The position numbers were made by a program, and so were the translations under genes. A DNA stretch of 42,535 nucleotides from Protostelium mycophagum. Its lineage: Eukaryota; Evosea; Variosea; Protosteliida; Protosteliaceae. The notes beneath the pieces are model-generated. The model searched no databases, was not told the DNA's origin, and saw only the letters and a program-made list of their open reading frames with translations. The stretch spans positions 1-42,535 of the forward strand of contig MZNV01002460.1 of assembly GCA_002081555.1 (NCBI GenBank). The letters are read 5' to 3'. Below are positions 12,301 through 23,383 of this stretch, in pieces (positions within the stretch are counted from its first letter, which is position 1; each line of letters opens with the position of its first letter).

Positions 12301-14881
12301 ATCTGACCCATTGTTCATAGACATCAGCCATAACCAGTTTTCGGGATCTACAGACTGGTTATTTTCAGTCAATTCAGTAGAGTGAGTTATTGAAATTTCT
12401 ATGAGTTTTCAGCTGATCGTTGTAGATACCTGGATATTTCGCATAATCACTTTGACGGAAATTTGATCAATTTATCGTTCAGAAAACAACTCTATATGCT
12501 GGACGCATCACATAATAGCTTTGAAGGCTCGGTACCGGACTTGTCAGGATGTCAGATGCTCAAATATTTGGACCTCAGCCAAAACCAGGTTGGCATTGAC
12601 CTTCTCTTAGAAACTGATGACGTCATAGCTTGCTGGGGCCGTAGACCTCCCTTCAACATCTTATCTGCAATATTTAAATATAAGCAATAACCAGCTCGAT
12701 GTCATTTCGGGTTCATACGTCAGCCTCGGAAACCTGACGTGCGACCTGACAGGAAATACGCTGCAGTGTCCCATTCCCCAGGGAATATTTTACGCCTGCT
12801 CCGATGGGTGAGTCTCAAATTCACTTTCGATATGACGTCATGGTGACGTGCAATAGGTGCTCTGTAACTGACAATTCTGTTCGGTCGTTGTACATGCGAA
12901 TTGCCGGATCTCTGGACACTTTCAATCAGCCCCAATTTGTGCAAAATTTGGCGGAAATTGCAAATATCACCAAAAGTAGAATTGTAGTGAAAAGTGTGAG
13001 TCGAAACATTATTTGTGATGAGTGTAAGCTGACTCGTTGTAGACATCCAGTGGGAGTGTTGTAATTAACATGGACATATTGCCCCCTCCTCCCAACTCAG
13101 TGAATCAGGGGTCGTCTGCATTTACTATTCAATACTTGGAGAATCTGTACACACAAAATCCCGGCGCATTCCAGAAATACAACATCTCTGTTCTCAATGT
13201 GACAGATACGACGCAACTGTCCACAAGTAGCTCAAATAACCTTAGCACCGGCGGTATAATTGGTATTCAAAACTGCCAATCTGACACGACATGATATTTG
13301 ACAGGTGTAGCGGTGGCTGCAGTCTGTGTGTTCTTTTTGGTCGTGGTAGTGATTGCTGCATTGGTCATAACCAGGAACGATAGAAAGAGATGGTTGAGCC
13401 AAAACTTGATGCCTGACGTGGATTTATCAGCAATTAATTTGGGAGAGGCAAAGGAAGCCATCGTCCCGTATAACGAACTCAAAGAGATGCAGCCGATAGG
13501 TAATGTTTGTGTTCATCATCCTGGAGGATTTCCTGTGCAGCTTCGCTGCGCAGCGAAATTACACCAAGTTATTATTGTGTGAATGCTGTGAATGCAATTG
13601 AACCTCAAACAGGAGCTGGTGCTTTCGGAGTCGTTTACAAAGCTCATTGGAGAGAGATTAAAGTGGCCGTAAAGCAGATCAAAAGTAACATGGTTACGAC
13701 GGAACAGCTCCAGGAGTTTCTGGGAGAAGTCACTATCATGAGAAAATTGCGAGCACATCCCAATGTCGTGTTGTTGTGAGTTATCTTTGGTTAGTTGTAG
13801 ATGTAGAAATTCTGATGAAATTCCAGTATGGGATTAACCTACTCCCCGGATCCATTGGGTCTGGTCACGTGAGTCTGATTATGATCTACAACGAACTAAA
13901 ATATCAAGCGAATTTTGTGAAGGAGGAAGTCTCTACGTCTATCTTCGTTCAAATCCAGTCACATGGGACCAGAAATTCAAGTAAAATTTTCTCGATTTTT
14001 CGCAGAAATTCGGTTGAATTTTCATAGATTTATGAAGGGCATTGCTCTTGGAATGCACCATCTACACTTGGAAAAAGTCATACATAGAGACCTTGCCGTT
14101 CGCAACGTGAGCCATTTTCCCGAAGTTCGGAAATTTACTGATTGTAGATCCTCCTCACCAAACATTTGGAACCCAAAGTGTCAGATTTTGGGCTGTCTCG
14201 AGTACAAGAACAGACAGAATCTGCTTCCACTACAACGAGCAATGTAGGACCTCTCAAGTATATGGCTCCAGAAGCCATCAAACACAAGCAATACAGCAGT
14301 AAATCGGACATCTTCTCTTTTGGTGTGGTGAGTGCTAACATTCAAAGTCTTTGTCTCTGTTGTTTTTCGCACCTTTAATTTGTTCAGGTCTGCTGGGAAA
14401 TATTGACGGTTAGAGATCCATGGGAAGAGTGTACAAATGTAGAAGCAGCCATAAAAGTATCTGTAGAAGGTGCAAGGCTTACAATCCCTCCCGACACCGA
14501 ATCCAAAATCGCCAAGTTGATGGAAGGTTCGTTGTAGATTGAATTTCTGGCTTTTCTGATGGCATGACAGCGTGTTGGTACACAAACCCCGCTGACAGAC
14601 CTAATTTCAAGGAGGCATGTAGATATCTCGAAGACACAGAACTTGACGCACCAGAAGTTCTTCTGACACCTGATCCTTCCAGTGCCGCGTGAGTAGATTC
14701 TAGATTGTTTCGAGGTATACTGAAATAAAGCAGGAGATACACTTTGTCAGAATTCGAAGCATTGATGACAAGCAATCAAAGCACACATTATCATGGCATC
14801 AATACCAATTCTGAACCACATTCTTCGTACGGCCCGCTGAATGGTCTTCACCAAGAGCAAGACGTTTCAGGCCAAGTGTAA
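9356..14881 (+). CDS. Leucine-rich-repeat receptor kinase, single TM, TKL/TK-like kinase domain
   Basis: This is a predicted plasma-membrane receptor with an outside LRR sensor and an inside kinase. The ATG at 9356 opens a signal peptide (MVASHCTLVILVLVAHLVV). A plant-like LRR N-terminal cap follows, with YCSWTGVVC (about 9618-9644). Then come well over fifteen LRRs of the LxxLxLxxNxLxGxLP type, often one or two per exon (about 9650-12700). An Asn/Ser-rich juxtamembrane part (about 12800-13290) precedes one TM helix (VAVAAVCVFFLVVVVIAAL, about 13307-13363). The kinase shows IGAGAFGVVY, VAVKQ, IHRDLAVRN, VSDFGLSR, VGPLKYMAPEA, FSFGVV and a DRPNF motif, so it looks catalytically complete. HRDLAxRN is the tyrosine-kinase form of the catalytic loop. 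The TAA at 14879 is followed at once by an AATAAA. Exons follow LRR boundaries. The ligand is unknown. Confidence 0.9.
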
Positions 14882-15189
14882 AATAAAACTATTGTTGGCT
14901 CTGCAATAAAAATTCACCTCTCTCAAAGGTGTACATTGTACACGTGGCAATATAGAGGCCAAGGTTGTACCTGTTTTCCCTCTTGTTTTGTAGAATAAAG
15001 AAAGCAGAGCCATCTTCAAGCACTGTTGCGTTTTTGCTGAAAAGAAAGGTCGAAGCCGTCCACAAAGTGTCGTAAAAAATGAAGAGATAGTGTCGATTCT
15101 ATTTTCGTTTATAATTGCTGCCCTCCAGCTGACATAAAGGACGTAGAAGGCCTAGATGAGTAGATGGGGGAGTCCGGAGTTCTATATTC
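14882..15189. other. Convergent intergenic spacer
   Basis: These 308 bp lie between the 3' ends of the receptor kinase (+) and eIF4A (-). AATAAA-type signals on the plus strand occur at about 14884, 14906 and 14994. No gene is seen. Confidence 0.55.
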
Positions 15190-16503
15190 TTACACCAAAT
15201 CGGCGATGTTGGCGGGCATCTCCTCCACGGAGGTGTTGTAGAACTGCTCCAGATCCCTGAGATTTCTGACATCCTCTGCGGTCACAAAATTGATGGCGAC
15301 TCCCTTTCTGCCGAAACGTCCAGATCTTCCAATTCTGTGGATGTAGTTCTCCAAGTTGCGAGGGAGATCGTAGTTGATGACCAGAGACACTTGTTGGACG
15401 TCGATACCACGGGCTAAGAGATCGGTGGTGATGAGGACTCTGGAACTTCCAGTTCTGAACTCGTTGAGGATGACGTCACGCTCCTTCTGTGTGAGCTCTC
15501 CGTGAGTAGAAGAGACAGTGAACTCCTTGGTGCGGAGCTTGTCGGTCAACCAGTCGACCTTCCTTCTTGTGTTACAGAAGATGACGGCTTGGGTGATGTT
15601 CAGAGTGTCGTAAAGATCGACGAGGGTGTCCAACTTCCAGTCTTCTCTCTCAACATTGACGTAGAACTGGCGAATACCTTCCAGAGTGAGCTCGTCTCTC
15701 TTGACGAGGATCTTGCTGGGCTCATTCATGAATCTTTGGGTGATCTCGAGGGCCTCTGCGGGCATGGTGGCAGAGAAGAGACCGACTTGAACGCGGGAAG
15801 GAAGAACTTGGAAGATGTCGTAGATTTGATCCTTGAATCCTCTGCGGAAAAAAATGAGATCATGAGAAAATGAGATATCGACGAGATTGACGAAAACATT
15901 GTTTTTTTAGAGGATGAAAAAGATCTTAAAAAAAACTGAAACTGCAATCTTCACTCACCTGGAAAGCATCTCATCGGCCTCGTCGAGAACGAAAACACGG
16001 ATGGAGTCGGGGCGGAGGACTCTTCTGCAGAGCATGTCGTAGACACGACCGGGGGTTCCAACGACGACGTGGACACCGCTCTCGAGTTTGGCAATGTCGT
16101 CTCTGACGAGGGTTCCTCCAATGCAAGCGTGGCACTTGACCTCGAGGTAGTCTCCAATAGCGAGAACGACTCTCTGAATCTGTTGGGCGAGCTCACGAGT
16201 GGGAGCCAAAATGAGGGCTTGGCACTCCTTCAAAGAGTAGTCGATCTGTTGAAGAATACCGATGGTGAATGTGGCAGTTTTTCCAGTTCCAGATTGAGCC
16301 TGGGCAATAAGATCTTTTCCCTTGGAAAGAGGGAGGATGGCGCGTTGCTGAATGGCAGAGGGGCGCTCAAAACCGTAAGCGTAGACTCCTCTCAGAAGAT
16401 CCTCTTTGAGGTTCATGTTGTCGAAGTTGTCGGCGGTCTCTCCACCATTGAACTCGAATTCTTGAGCAGAGTCTGCTGCTGCATCAAATACGGGCTTCGA
16501 CAT
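15190..16503 (-). CDS. EIF4A: Translation initiation factor eIF4A (DEAD-box RNA helicase)
   Basis: This is an ATP-dependent RNA helicase of the cap-binding eIF4F complex, which unwinds mRNA 5' leaders. The start at 16503 gives [18 protein letters not shown]. All motifs are present: the Q motif ([14 protein letters not shown]), motif I AQSGTGKT, Ia PTRELAQ, GG, Ib [38 protein letters not shown] and [10 protein letters not shown]. The C-terminus is [21 protein letters not shown] and [14 protein letters not shown] mark eIF4A rather than the junction protein eIF4A3. There is one intron of 117 nt (15842-15958, GT-AG), splitting the Arg codon before GFKDQ, so the coding exons are 15960-16503 (its last base may be 15959) and 15190-15841. 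The product is about 400 residues, the usual length. The exons are visibly richer in G and C than most neighbours, as expected for a highly expressed gene. Long plus-strand open frames here are antisense shadows. Confidence 0.97.
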
Positions 16504-16906
16504 GTTTCTTTTTGTTTGATTGTTTAAATGAATCCCAAAATGATCTGATCCTGAGATGAACGCGAACGGTTTCTGATTTTCATCCTCGTTCCTTCAACTT
16601 GAAAATTCCGACGTCCCTCCCCATTTTTTTTGCCCTCCCTCCTGCTGAAATTCACCTTGTCTTCTCTTCTCTTCACGCTTAGACATTCAGAGAGAGGCCA
16701 CAGCCTCTATAGAGTGAAGAAGGGTCTTAGAGCATGGTCGGCCTTTCAGAAAACTGGAGGTCATCTACAATTCAATGTTGGTCGTATGATTTTTCCAGGA
16801 TTTGGTCGAAACAAAAATAACTTTATTTTGTTTTGAAGAAGACGCCACACGTGCTGCGTGTAAAGAATCTGATTCTAAGATGGGTATTTAATCGGCTTTA
16901 CATGGT
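16504..16906. promoter_or_regulatory. eIF4A upstream region / SEH1 3' flank
   Basis: These 403 bp lie between two minus-strand genes, SEH1 (stop at 16907) and eIF4A (start at 16503 on the other side). The region therefore contains the 3' end of SEH1 nearest 16906 only by position and the promoter of eIF4A nearest 16504. A pyrimidine-rich block occurs at about 16610-16680 on the plus strand. One ATCTACAA octamer lies near 16763. No exon is seen. Confidence 0.45.
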
Positions 16907-18219
16907 TTATTCGTCTGCTTCTTCGCCGATGATCTCAGTGAGGCATTTCCAATGTCCTTCAAAATCAGTTCGGTACAGGCGGATCTTTCCATCATCACCA
17001 GAAGAGGCTAGAATTGTTCCCAAAATATTCCATTCAACTCTCCACACCTAAATATCATCAATCTTTCTCATTTTACTCATATCGTGGCTGATCTCTTTGT
17101 TCTCGCTTTTCGCGCGTTTAGACAATAATTATTAACATTGTAGTAATTAGACATGGCAAAGGCCCAAAAGAATCATTTGAAGATTGCAGAGAACAGTCTT
17201 TGCGAAAAAGACTCAGGACATGCAATAAGTGTCATTGTGTTAGAAACAGAGGTTCTCAAACAGGTATTTCACACGGAGTTTAAGAACTGAATAGCGGCAA
17301 AGCTAAGCTCGTATAATAAATAAGACAACACCTAGAGATAAGAAGCTCTCACCTCTGATTTGTGACCTTCGAGAGTGGCGATGCAGTCTGCCTTGGGGTC
17401 TTTCTGGTTCTGAAATTTCCAAATCTTCACCTTCTTGTCTTTAGATGCCGTGGCGATGAGATGGTGGCTGCGACCAGAGGTCGGCGCCCAAGAAATGTCA
17501 TGAATCGAGTCTTTGTGTCCTTCTAATGTCTCAATCTGCACCCAGCGACGGCTCATGTCGTTGTACTCCCAGATCTTCGCGGTGGACTCTGCACCTCCGA
17601 CGGCCATAAGAGGACGAGGATCGTCTGGAGAGGGATTCCAGGCGATGCAAGCAACGGCTCCCTTCTGAGATTCGAATTCTTCCTACAATAATAAGAGAGT
17701 GAATAAATCATCAAGACGTACGCTGAGTGTCCAGTGAGCTAAGTTTGTGACGTCCATTGCTTCATATGTGCGAACATAACCATCGTTAGAGCAAGCTCCC
17801 TTAAAAATAATAAGCGATCTTGTATCCTCTTTGTATCTTACCAATTTGAATCCGTGATGGCGAGGAGCGAACTTCACATCGGTGACCGACTCTCTGCTGT
17901 CCACTAAAGTAGCTCTTCCTTTCCATGACTTATCACCCTTGTTATCTTCCTCTTCCTCCCAAATACAGACAGTTCGATCGAAAGAGCAGGAGGCAATCAC
18001 ATTTCCGAACTCAGGATGAGCCCAAGCCACCTTCCAAATAGAACCAGAATGTGCCTTCCACTCGTAGGTCAACTTCCAGCCACCATCTTCTGTTTGATCG
18101 AAAACTTTGATTTTCTGATCAGATGAGCAGGTCGCTAATCTCTTCCCATAAAAATCATAACTCAGGTCGTGGATTAAATCGTCATGCTCTGTGTCTAACC
18201 GGCTGAATGCCTTGGACAT
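16907..18219 (-). CDS. SEH1: Nucleoporin SEH1 (WD-repeat; Y-complex / GATOR2)
   Basis: SEH1 is a beta-propeller shared by the nuclear-pore Y-complex and the SEA/GATOR2 regulator of TORC1. The start at 18219 gives [20 protein letters not shown]. Family-typical blocks follow: [80 protein letters not shown] and [20 protein letters not shown]. The [10 protein letters not shown] and DVTNLAHW blocks separate SEH1 from SEC13. The C-terminus is [10 protein letters not shown], and the TAA stop overlaps an AATAAA. Introns are short except one of 306 nt (17048-17353) just before VWRVEWN. An open frame continues upstream of this ATG ([10 protein letters not shown]...) into the shared promoter, but the chosen Met matches the family's N-terminus and leaves a 92-bp divergent promoter. 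Confidence 0.93.
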
Positions 18220-18311
18220 GATTCGAAATGATGCGATCTTTTTCTTTCCCGCCAAATTTCGATTTCTTCGAAACATCACGCCGAAAATCACAAAGCAACA
18301 CAACACAGAAA
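18220..18311. promoter_or_regulatory. 92-bp divergent promoter with an E2F-like site
   Basis: The start codons of SEH1 (-) and CAP-D2 (+) are 92 bp apart. The interval contains TTTCCCGCCAAATTT at 18245-18259, a good match to the E2F consensus TTTSSCGC. E2F/DP factors control mitotic and S-phase genes in many eukaryotes, and CAP-D2 is a mitotic gene. Binding is inferred only. Confidence 0.55.
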
Positions 18312-21300
18312 ATGGCGGAGGAGGAGTTTGAGATCCCAACTAAACCAGAAGACCTCTCTTCACGCTCGACTAAACACTCATACCATGTTGAGACGGAGAC
18401 AAATGTAGAGAACTATAGCGAAGGACAGCTGAACAAACTCGTCGATCAGCTCTCTTTGAAGATGAAAAAAGCGTTGCCTCTTACCATCGTCGAACACCCC
18501 CAATTTGATGTAATCTGGAGTCTTCTCTCGTAAGTCCATCTTTTTTGATGAATTATCAATTCATCATTATAGGAGATCACACGTGATGTTCCAACACTCT
18601 TCTGTTGTCGACCGTTTTTATAATTTGATCACCACCAATTTGAAGGCCACTGTGTCCGCCATCACCGAGGCCATCAGAGACAGTGCCCCTTCTTTTAATC
18701 AGGAGAGAAACGCCCTGAAGATGTACATATTCGTTCTACACTGGTTTTTGACCGTGGCTAAATCGGCGCCATCATCGGCGGCACCAAAGACAACCGCTAA
18801 AAAGGTATTTGTTTTCATTTTTTTGTTATCACATAGTTTGATCATTTTCCTCACACCACGTTGAAATCCTCGATAGTTAACGTGTTTGTTACCACGAACT
18901 TGACCAAAATCTGCTATATTCATCGATTGATCCGAGAGAATTTCTTGTACATAAATATTTGAAAAGTATTTCTTGCTTCTGAAAGATTTTCAGGGTGCCA
19001 AAAGCAAGGATGACGCCGCCAAGTTGTACACGTGGCAGACCGAGACTCAAAAAGAGAGTATCATATCTATACTCATCTCCGTTTTGGATCTGCCACTCGG
19101 CAGCATGTGGAAGCACGATCAGCCAGAGGAACAGTTCATCGACCTCGTCGCAAAGACGGGATATATATTTATAGAGGACGGCACATCGGTCAAGTCCAAG
19201 TCGATGAGAATGTCTCTGAACACCCTCTTGTCCACACTTGTGGTCAAATACGGACAAGCCGGGAATGTTACGGCTTCGCTCATCCATTTCATCAACAAAT
19301 ATGATTATATGCCAGGGCCTGCTGCAGAGGTGAGTAGTTCAGTTTTTTGCCTCAAACAAATTGAATTTTATATTATTCTTGCCAAGTGTATTTTTTCACA
19401 CAAATCTGAGATGATTCAGGTTGTAGAATATCTCGCAAAGGAATGCAACAACACACAATTATGTGGAAGTATAGTTAGAGAGATAGGCAGGATCAATCCC
19501 AAAGATTTGGGCCGAGACGTCAACGGCTCAAAAAATCTCGCCGCTTTTCTCGTCGAGCTGAGCGAGAAGCTGACCAAAGAAATGTACCAGAATATTTCGG
19601 TGTTGATTTCCCATTTGGATGGCGAGTCTTATACGATAAGAAGCGGTATAATTCAGATCCTCGGTAACATCGTGATGCAACACTCTTTTGATGACAGCAA
19701 CACGGAAGCGGCAGAGGTGGGAAAAACGGGTGCTGAAAGTTCTGAGAAGATTCAGGTTTTATTGGACATATTGAGGGAGAGAGTGAGAGATGTGAAATCT
19801 TTTACACGGTCAAAGACTTTGCACGTATGGGAGGAGCTTATCAAGTGCGATTTTTAATCTTATTTTTCATTCATTTGCGTGAATATTGTTAATTTTTTGG
19901 CGGAGTTTGATGAATCAAGGGCCAAAAAATTGCCAAAGTGGAGATTGGACGAGGTCCTCGACTTGGCTCTTGGAAGGCTTCAAGATTCCACGCTTCACAC
20001 AAGAAGGGCCGCTCTACAACTCGTCACTTCTCTTATAGAGTACAACCCCTACACACCCATATTGTCCCTGGGCGCTTTCAAAGCGAAACTGCAAGAAGAA
20101 AAAGAAAAGGTCAGTTGTAGATGTCGTTGTAGTGATGAGAAGCTAACATCAACAGCAAGGACAATTATTATCACAATCACAGAATTCACAAGCCGAACAG
20201 GAAGAGGTGTGTCTCAACTATATTTTAAAAAAATTAAACGACAAGCAGCAATAGTGCTGTGCAATATCTCAGAAAGATGTTATGTATAATTTCGCTCATA
20301 TTTATATAGGAAGACCCAGACAGACATAAAATAAGACAGCTGAATGCTGTCATCTCTTTCATAACAAAAGTACACTCCGCCATACCCATTGTCTGCCAAT
20401 TTCTCGCCTCTAAAAACTCCTCAGAAACGCAAGATGCCATTCAATTTTTTGTCACCATCCACAATTTCGGCGTGCAGGAAGCGCAGGTAAGTCTGAACAT
20501 TTCTGAAGCATCCGTGAAAAGGACCGAGTGAGACTGAGTCGTTGTAGATTGGAATAAGGAGGATGATGGCACTGATCTATTCATCTGAAGCTGGAGTGAG
20601 AGAGAAGGTCATACAGGCGTACAACGATCTGTACTTGTCAAGCGAAAACCCGTTGAAAATATCAAGAAACCTCATCCAGTACGTTTTTTATATTCTCAAA
20701 GTTTTGTTGTCCCAAAAAAATCCTCGAAAAATGTACATGAAAAATATTTGAAGAATCTGACCGTTGTAGAATCACGGAAGGTTGTTCTTTGGGCGAGTTG
20801 ACTTGCATGGAGGAGCTCATTTCCAAGCTGATGGAGGGTAACATGATCTCTCCAAAGACGATACAAGCGCTCTGGGACTGCTTCACAATGCGAGTGCCGA
20901 AGATCACCGCAGAGGAGAGCAGAAGCGCACTGATTATTGTGAGCATGATCGCATCGGCTGATGCGGAGACGGTGAAGAGCAGGCTCAATATTTTGGTCTC
21001 TGTGGGACTGGGGCCGAGATGCAAGGTGGGAATCATTTTGTTTATTATACCCGACATCATCAAAATTGTTCGTTGTAGAACGCCAACAAATTCCCAAAGT
21101 ACTTTTACTACTGTAAAATTCAAAGTTTAAATTCCATCAGACTGAGAACGATATCGGCCGCTACACCTGCATCACGTTACAGAAACTGAAGCCTCCAAAA
21201 GAGGACAGAAAATCATCATTCAAACGTCTCAACTCCAACCACCCATTGTTTTCAAAATTATCAGAGCTTTTACTGGACCCCGAGATCTCTTATGACAACT

Positions 21301-23289
21301 GGTTCAGTCTTGCGGAGCAGGCAATCAATTCTATTTATAGCTTGGGGGAGGGACCCGATTCGATATGTGGTCAGTTGGTCAAGGACATGGCTTCAAAGAT
21401 TTTCAGCATTTCAGGAGGTCAGTTTTTTCACGATGTAATTTTATTTTATTCACTAGCATTTTTGGTGTTTTAAATGATACAGATAAAATGGCGGTGGAGA
21501 CACAACAATGTTCACAGCAAGAGCTGGGAAAATTATTCTTTTTGTTAGGTCATGTCGCTTTGAAACAGCTTGTTTTCATAGAAGAAATCCAAGTGGAGCT
21601 GCGTCACCGACGTGGTGAGATCGAAGACAAGAAGGTATCATACACTTTCCCGCCAAAATTTAAATTTGAATAGGACAAAGGGAAGAGGAGTGCTATAGAG
21701 GAAGAGCTTGGTGTCCACGCGGCACAAGAAGAGACGGAGGTCGAAAGGCTCCAAGAAACAGCAGAACGTAATCATTCTCTTCAAAAATAATTTGTTTTTG
21801 CGTAAAACTCGAGCACAAATATTTGTGCCAGAGAAGACATCATGATGACGTCATATAGGTGAGATCGTGGGAAAGAATCTTCTCGGAACTTTCGGACCCC
21901 TGATCAGTATGGTTGCAGCCAACGCTGGAAACAAGTTCAACGACCCATCACTGAGAACTTGTGCTGTCATGGCTCTCTGTAAATACATGTGTGTCAATGG
22001 TGAGTTTCTGACACGTGTCGACATGTCATTTTGACACTTTGACAGGTGAATATTGTGACAGACATTTGCAACTTCTCTTTACAATTCTTTCTTCTGCACC
22101 TGAGCCAGTTATTCGCGCCAACATCATCATCAGTTTGGGTGACATCGCCATCAGGTCATTTTCGTTTGTTATCCGTAGATCATCGTTTCCATGACACCGT
22201 CACTCATCTACAACGCAGATTTCCCAATCTGATGGAGCCTTGGACCAAGAAATTCTACGAACAATTGAAAGATAAGGATGTCGGTGTTAGGAAGAACACA
22301 CTCATGGTGCTGACTCATCTCATCTTAAATGACATGATCAAAGTCAAAGGACAGATCAGGTGAATGTTTTCCGAGTTTAGAGTTGGGTCAGATTCCCACA
22401 TCACGGTGAAGTTCTCGGTAATTAACGTGTTCGTTACCGCAAAGTGGGAATCTGACCGAGCCTCTGTACATGGACACTTCTGCTTTGTCACAAAAAACAA
22501 CCGAAATCTGACAGAAATTTCAGTGATATGGCGGTGTGTTTGGAGGACCCCGTGGCCAGAATCTCCGACCTGTCAAAATTATTCTTTTTGGAATATTCCA
22601 AAAAAGGAAACTCCATCTACAACGTGCTCCCCGACCTCATCAGTAACCTCAGCCTATCACAGTCCAAAGAAAGCTTCAGAAGCATAATGAAGTATCTCTT
22701 CTCCTTCATTAAGAAGGACAAGCAGACGGAGAATCTGGTGGAGAAATTATGCCAGAGGATAAGGACGAACGAAGACCAGGCCAATAACATCGTGTTCTGC
22801 ATGACACTGCTCAACTACAACGACAAGGCGGTGAAAAAGTTGTCGGAGAGCAGCAAGATCATCCATGACCAGTTTGGAGATCAAGAGATACAGGGGTTCA
22901 TGGGCTCCATCATCGCAAAGGTGAGGATTCAGTTGTATACGTGTTTGTAGATCCCATGTGTTGATCTATAAATAGACCAGAAAGACTGCCAAGGGGGAGA
23001 TGAAGACCCTGCTGAACGATCTTTCCAAGAAATTATCGGTAGAACAAGAGGAAGGGGTGGAAGAATCTACAACGACAGAGACCACAGAAAAAACCACCAA
23101 AACTTCCAAGGCCAAGACCAGAGGTACGAGTGGACAAAAGGCGGGAAATTTAATTCTGTTCCAGGAACGAGGGGTCGAGGCAGGGGGGGAGCGAGAGGCG
23201 GTGGAAGGACCAGAAGTACCAAGAAAGTTGTTTTAGAGGAGAGCGAGGAGGAGATGGGATATGCCGATAGTTCATCCGATGATGATTAG
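18312..23289 (+). CDS. NCAPD2: Condensin complex subunit 1 (CAP-D2, HEAT-repeat)
   Basis: CAP-D2 is the HEAT-repeat subunit of condensin I, needed for mitotic chromosome compaction. The start at 18312 gives [20 protein letters not shown]. Recognisable family blocks include [59 protein letters not shown] and [40 protein letters not shown] is a conserved Cnd1 stretch, followed by [20 protein letters not shown] and [12 protein letters not shown]. The tail is basic then acidic, ending [10 protein letters not shown] and TAG at 23287-23289, as in other Cnd1 C-termini. More than fifteen introns are present, several ending CGTTGTAG at the acceptor (about 20548, 20769, 21079). One intron (about 22361-22524) carries a 72-bp stem-loop element, and another (about 18805-18993) carries a relative of it. 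The span would encode roughly 1,250-1,350 residues, near the family's length. Confidence 0.9.
18870..18895 (+). repeat. Dispersed hairpin element, CAP-D2 intron copy
   Basis: It reads CGATAGTTA, ACGTGTT, TGTTACCACG. It aligns with 22415-22440 over about 43 bp including flanks (CACRYCACGKTGAA upstream of both). It sits in an early intron of the same gene. Confidence 0.6.
22386..22457. mobile_element. 72-bp intronic stem-loop with perfect 14-bp terminal inverted repeats (MITE-like)
   Basis: GGTCAGATTCCCAC at 22386-22399 is the exact reverse complement of GTGGGAATCTGACC at 22444-22457. Between them lies the dispersed hairpin motif (22415-22440). The whole element is inside a CAP-D2 intron bounded by a GTGAAT donor near 22361 and a TTTCAG acceptor near 22524. 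I see no clear target-site duplication. A tiny non-autonomous inverted-repeat element or a structured intron insertion are both possible. Confidence 0.55.
22415..22440 (+). repeat. Dispersed hairpin element, best-formed copy
   Basis: The 5' arm CGGTAATTA, core ACGTGTT and 3' arm CGTTACCG fold on themselves (CGGT with ACCG, AACG with CGTT, loop TGTT). Related copies lie at 686, 852, 18870, 29486 (-), 31622 (-) and 36898 (-). Confidence 0.6.
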
Positions 23290-23383
23290 ACATCAACGAT
23301 AATGAAACTAATGTAAAGATAAATGGAGACATCGGGTGGCATGTTCTATTTTTGGCGCAGAGAAGATTGATGATGATTTAATG

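Noticed and set aside
15502-16527. Long plus-strand open frames opposite eIF4A
   Set aside because: They mirror the codon structure of the strongly conserved eIF4A exons and have no family resemblance.
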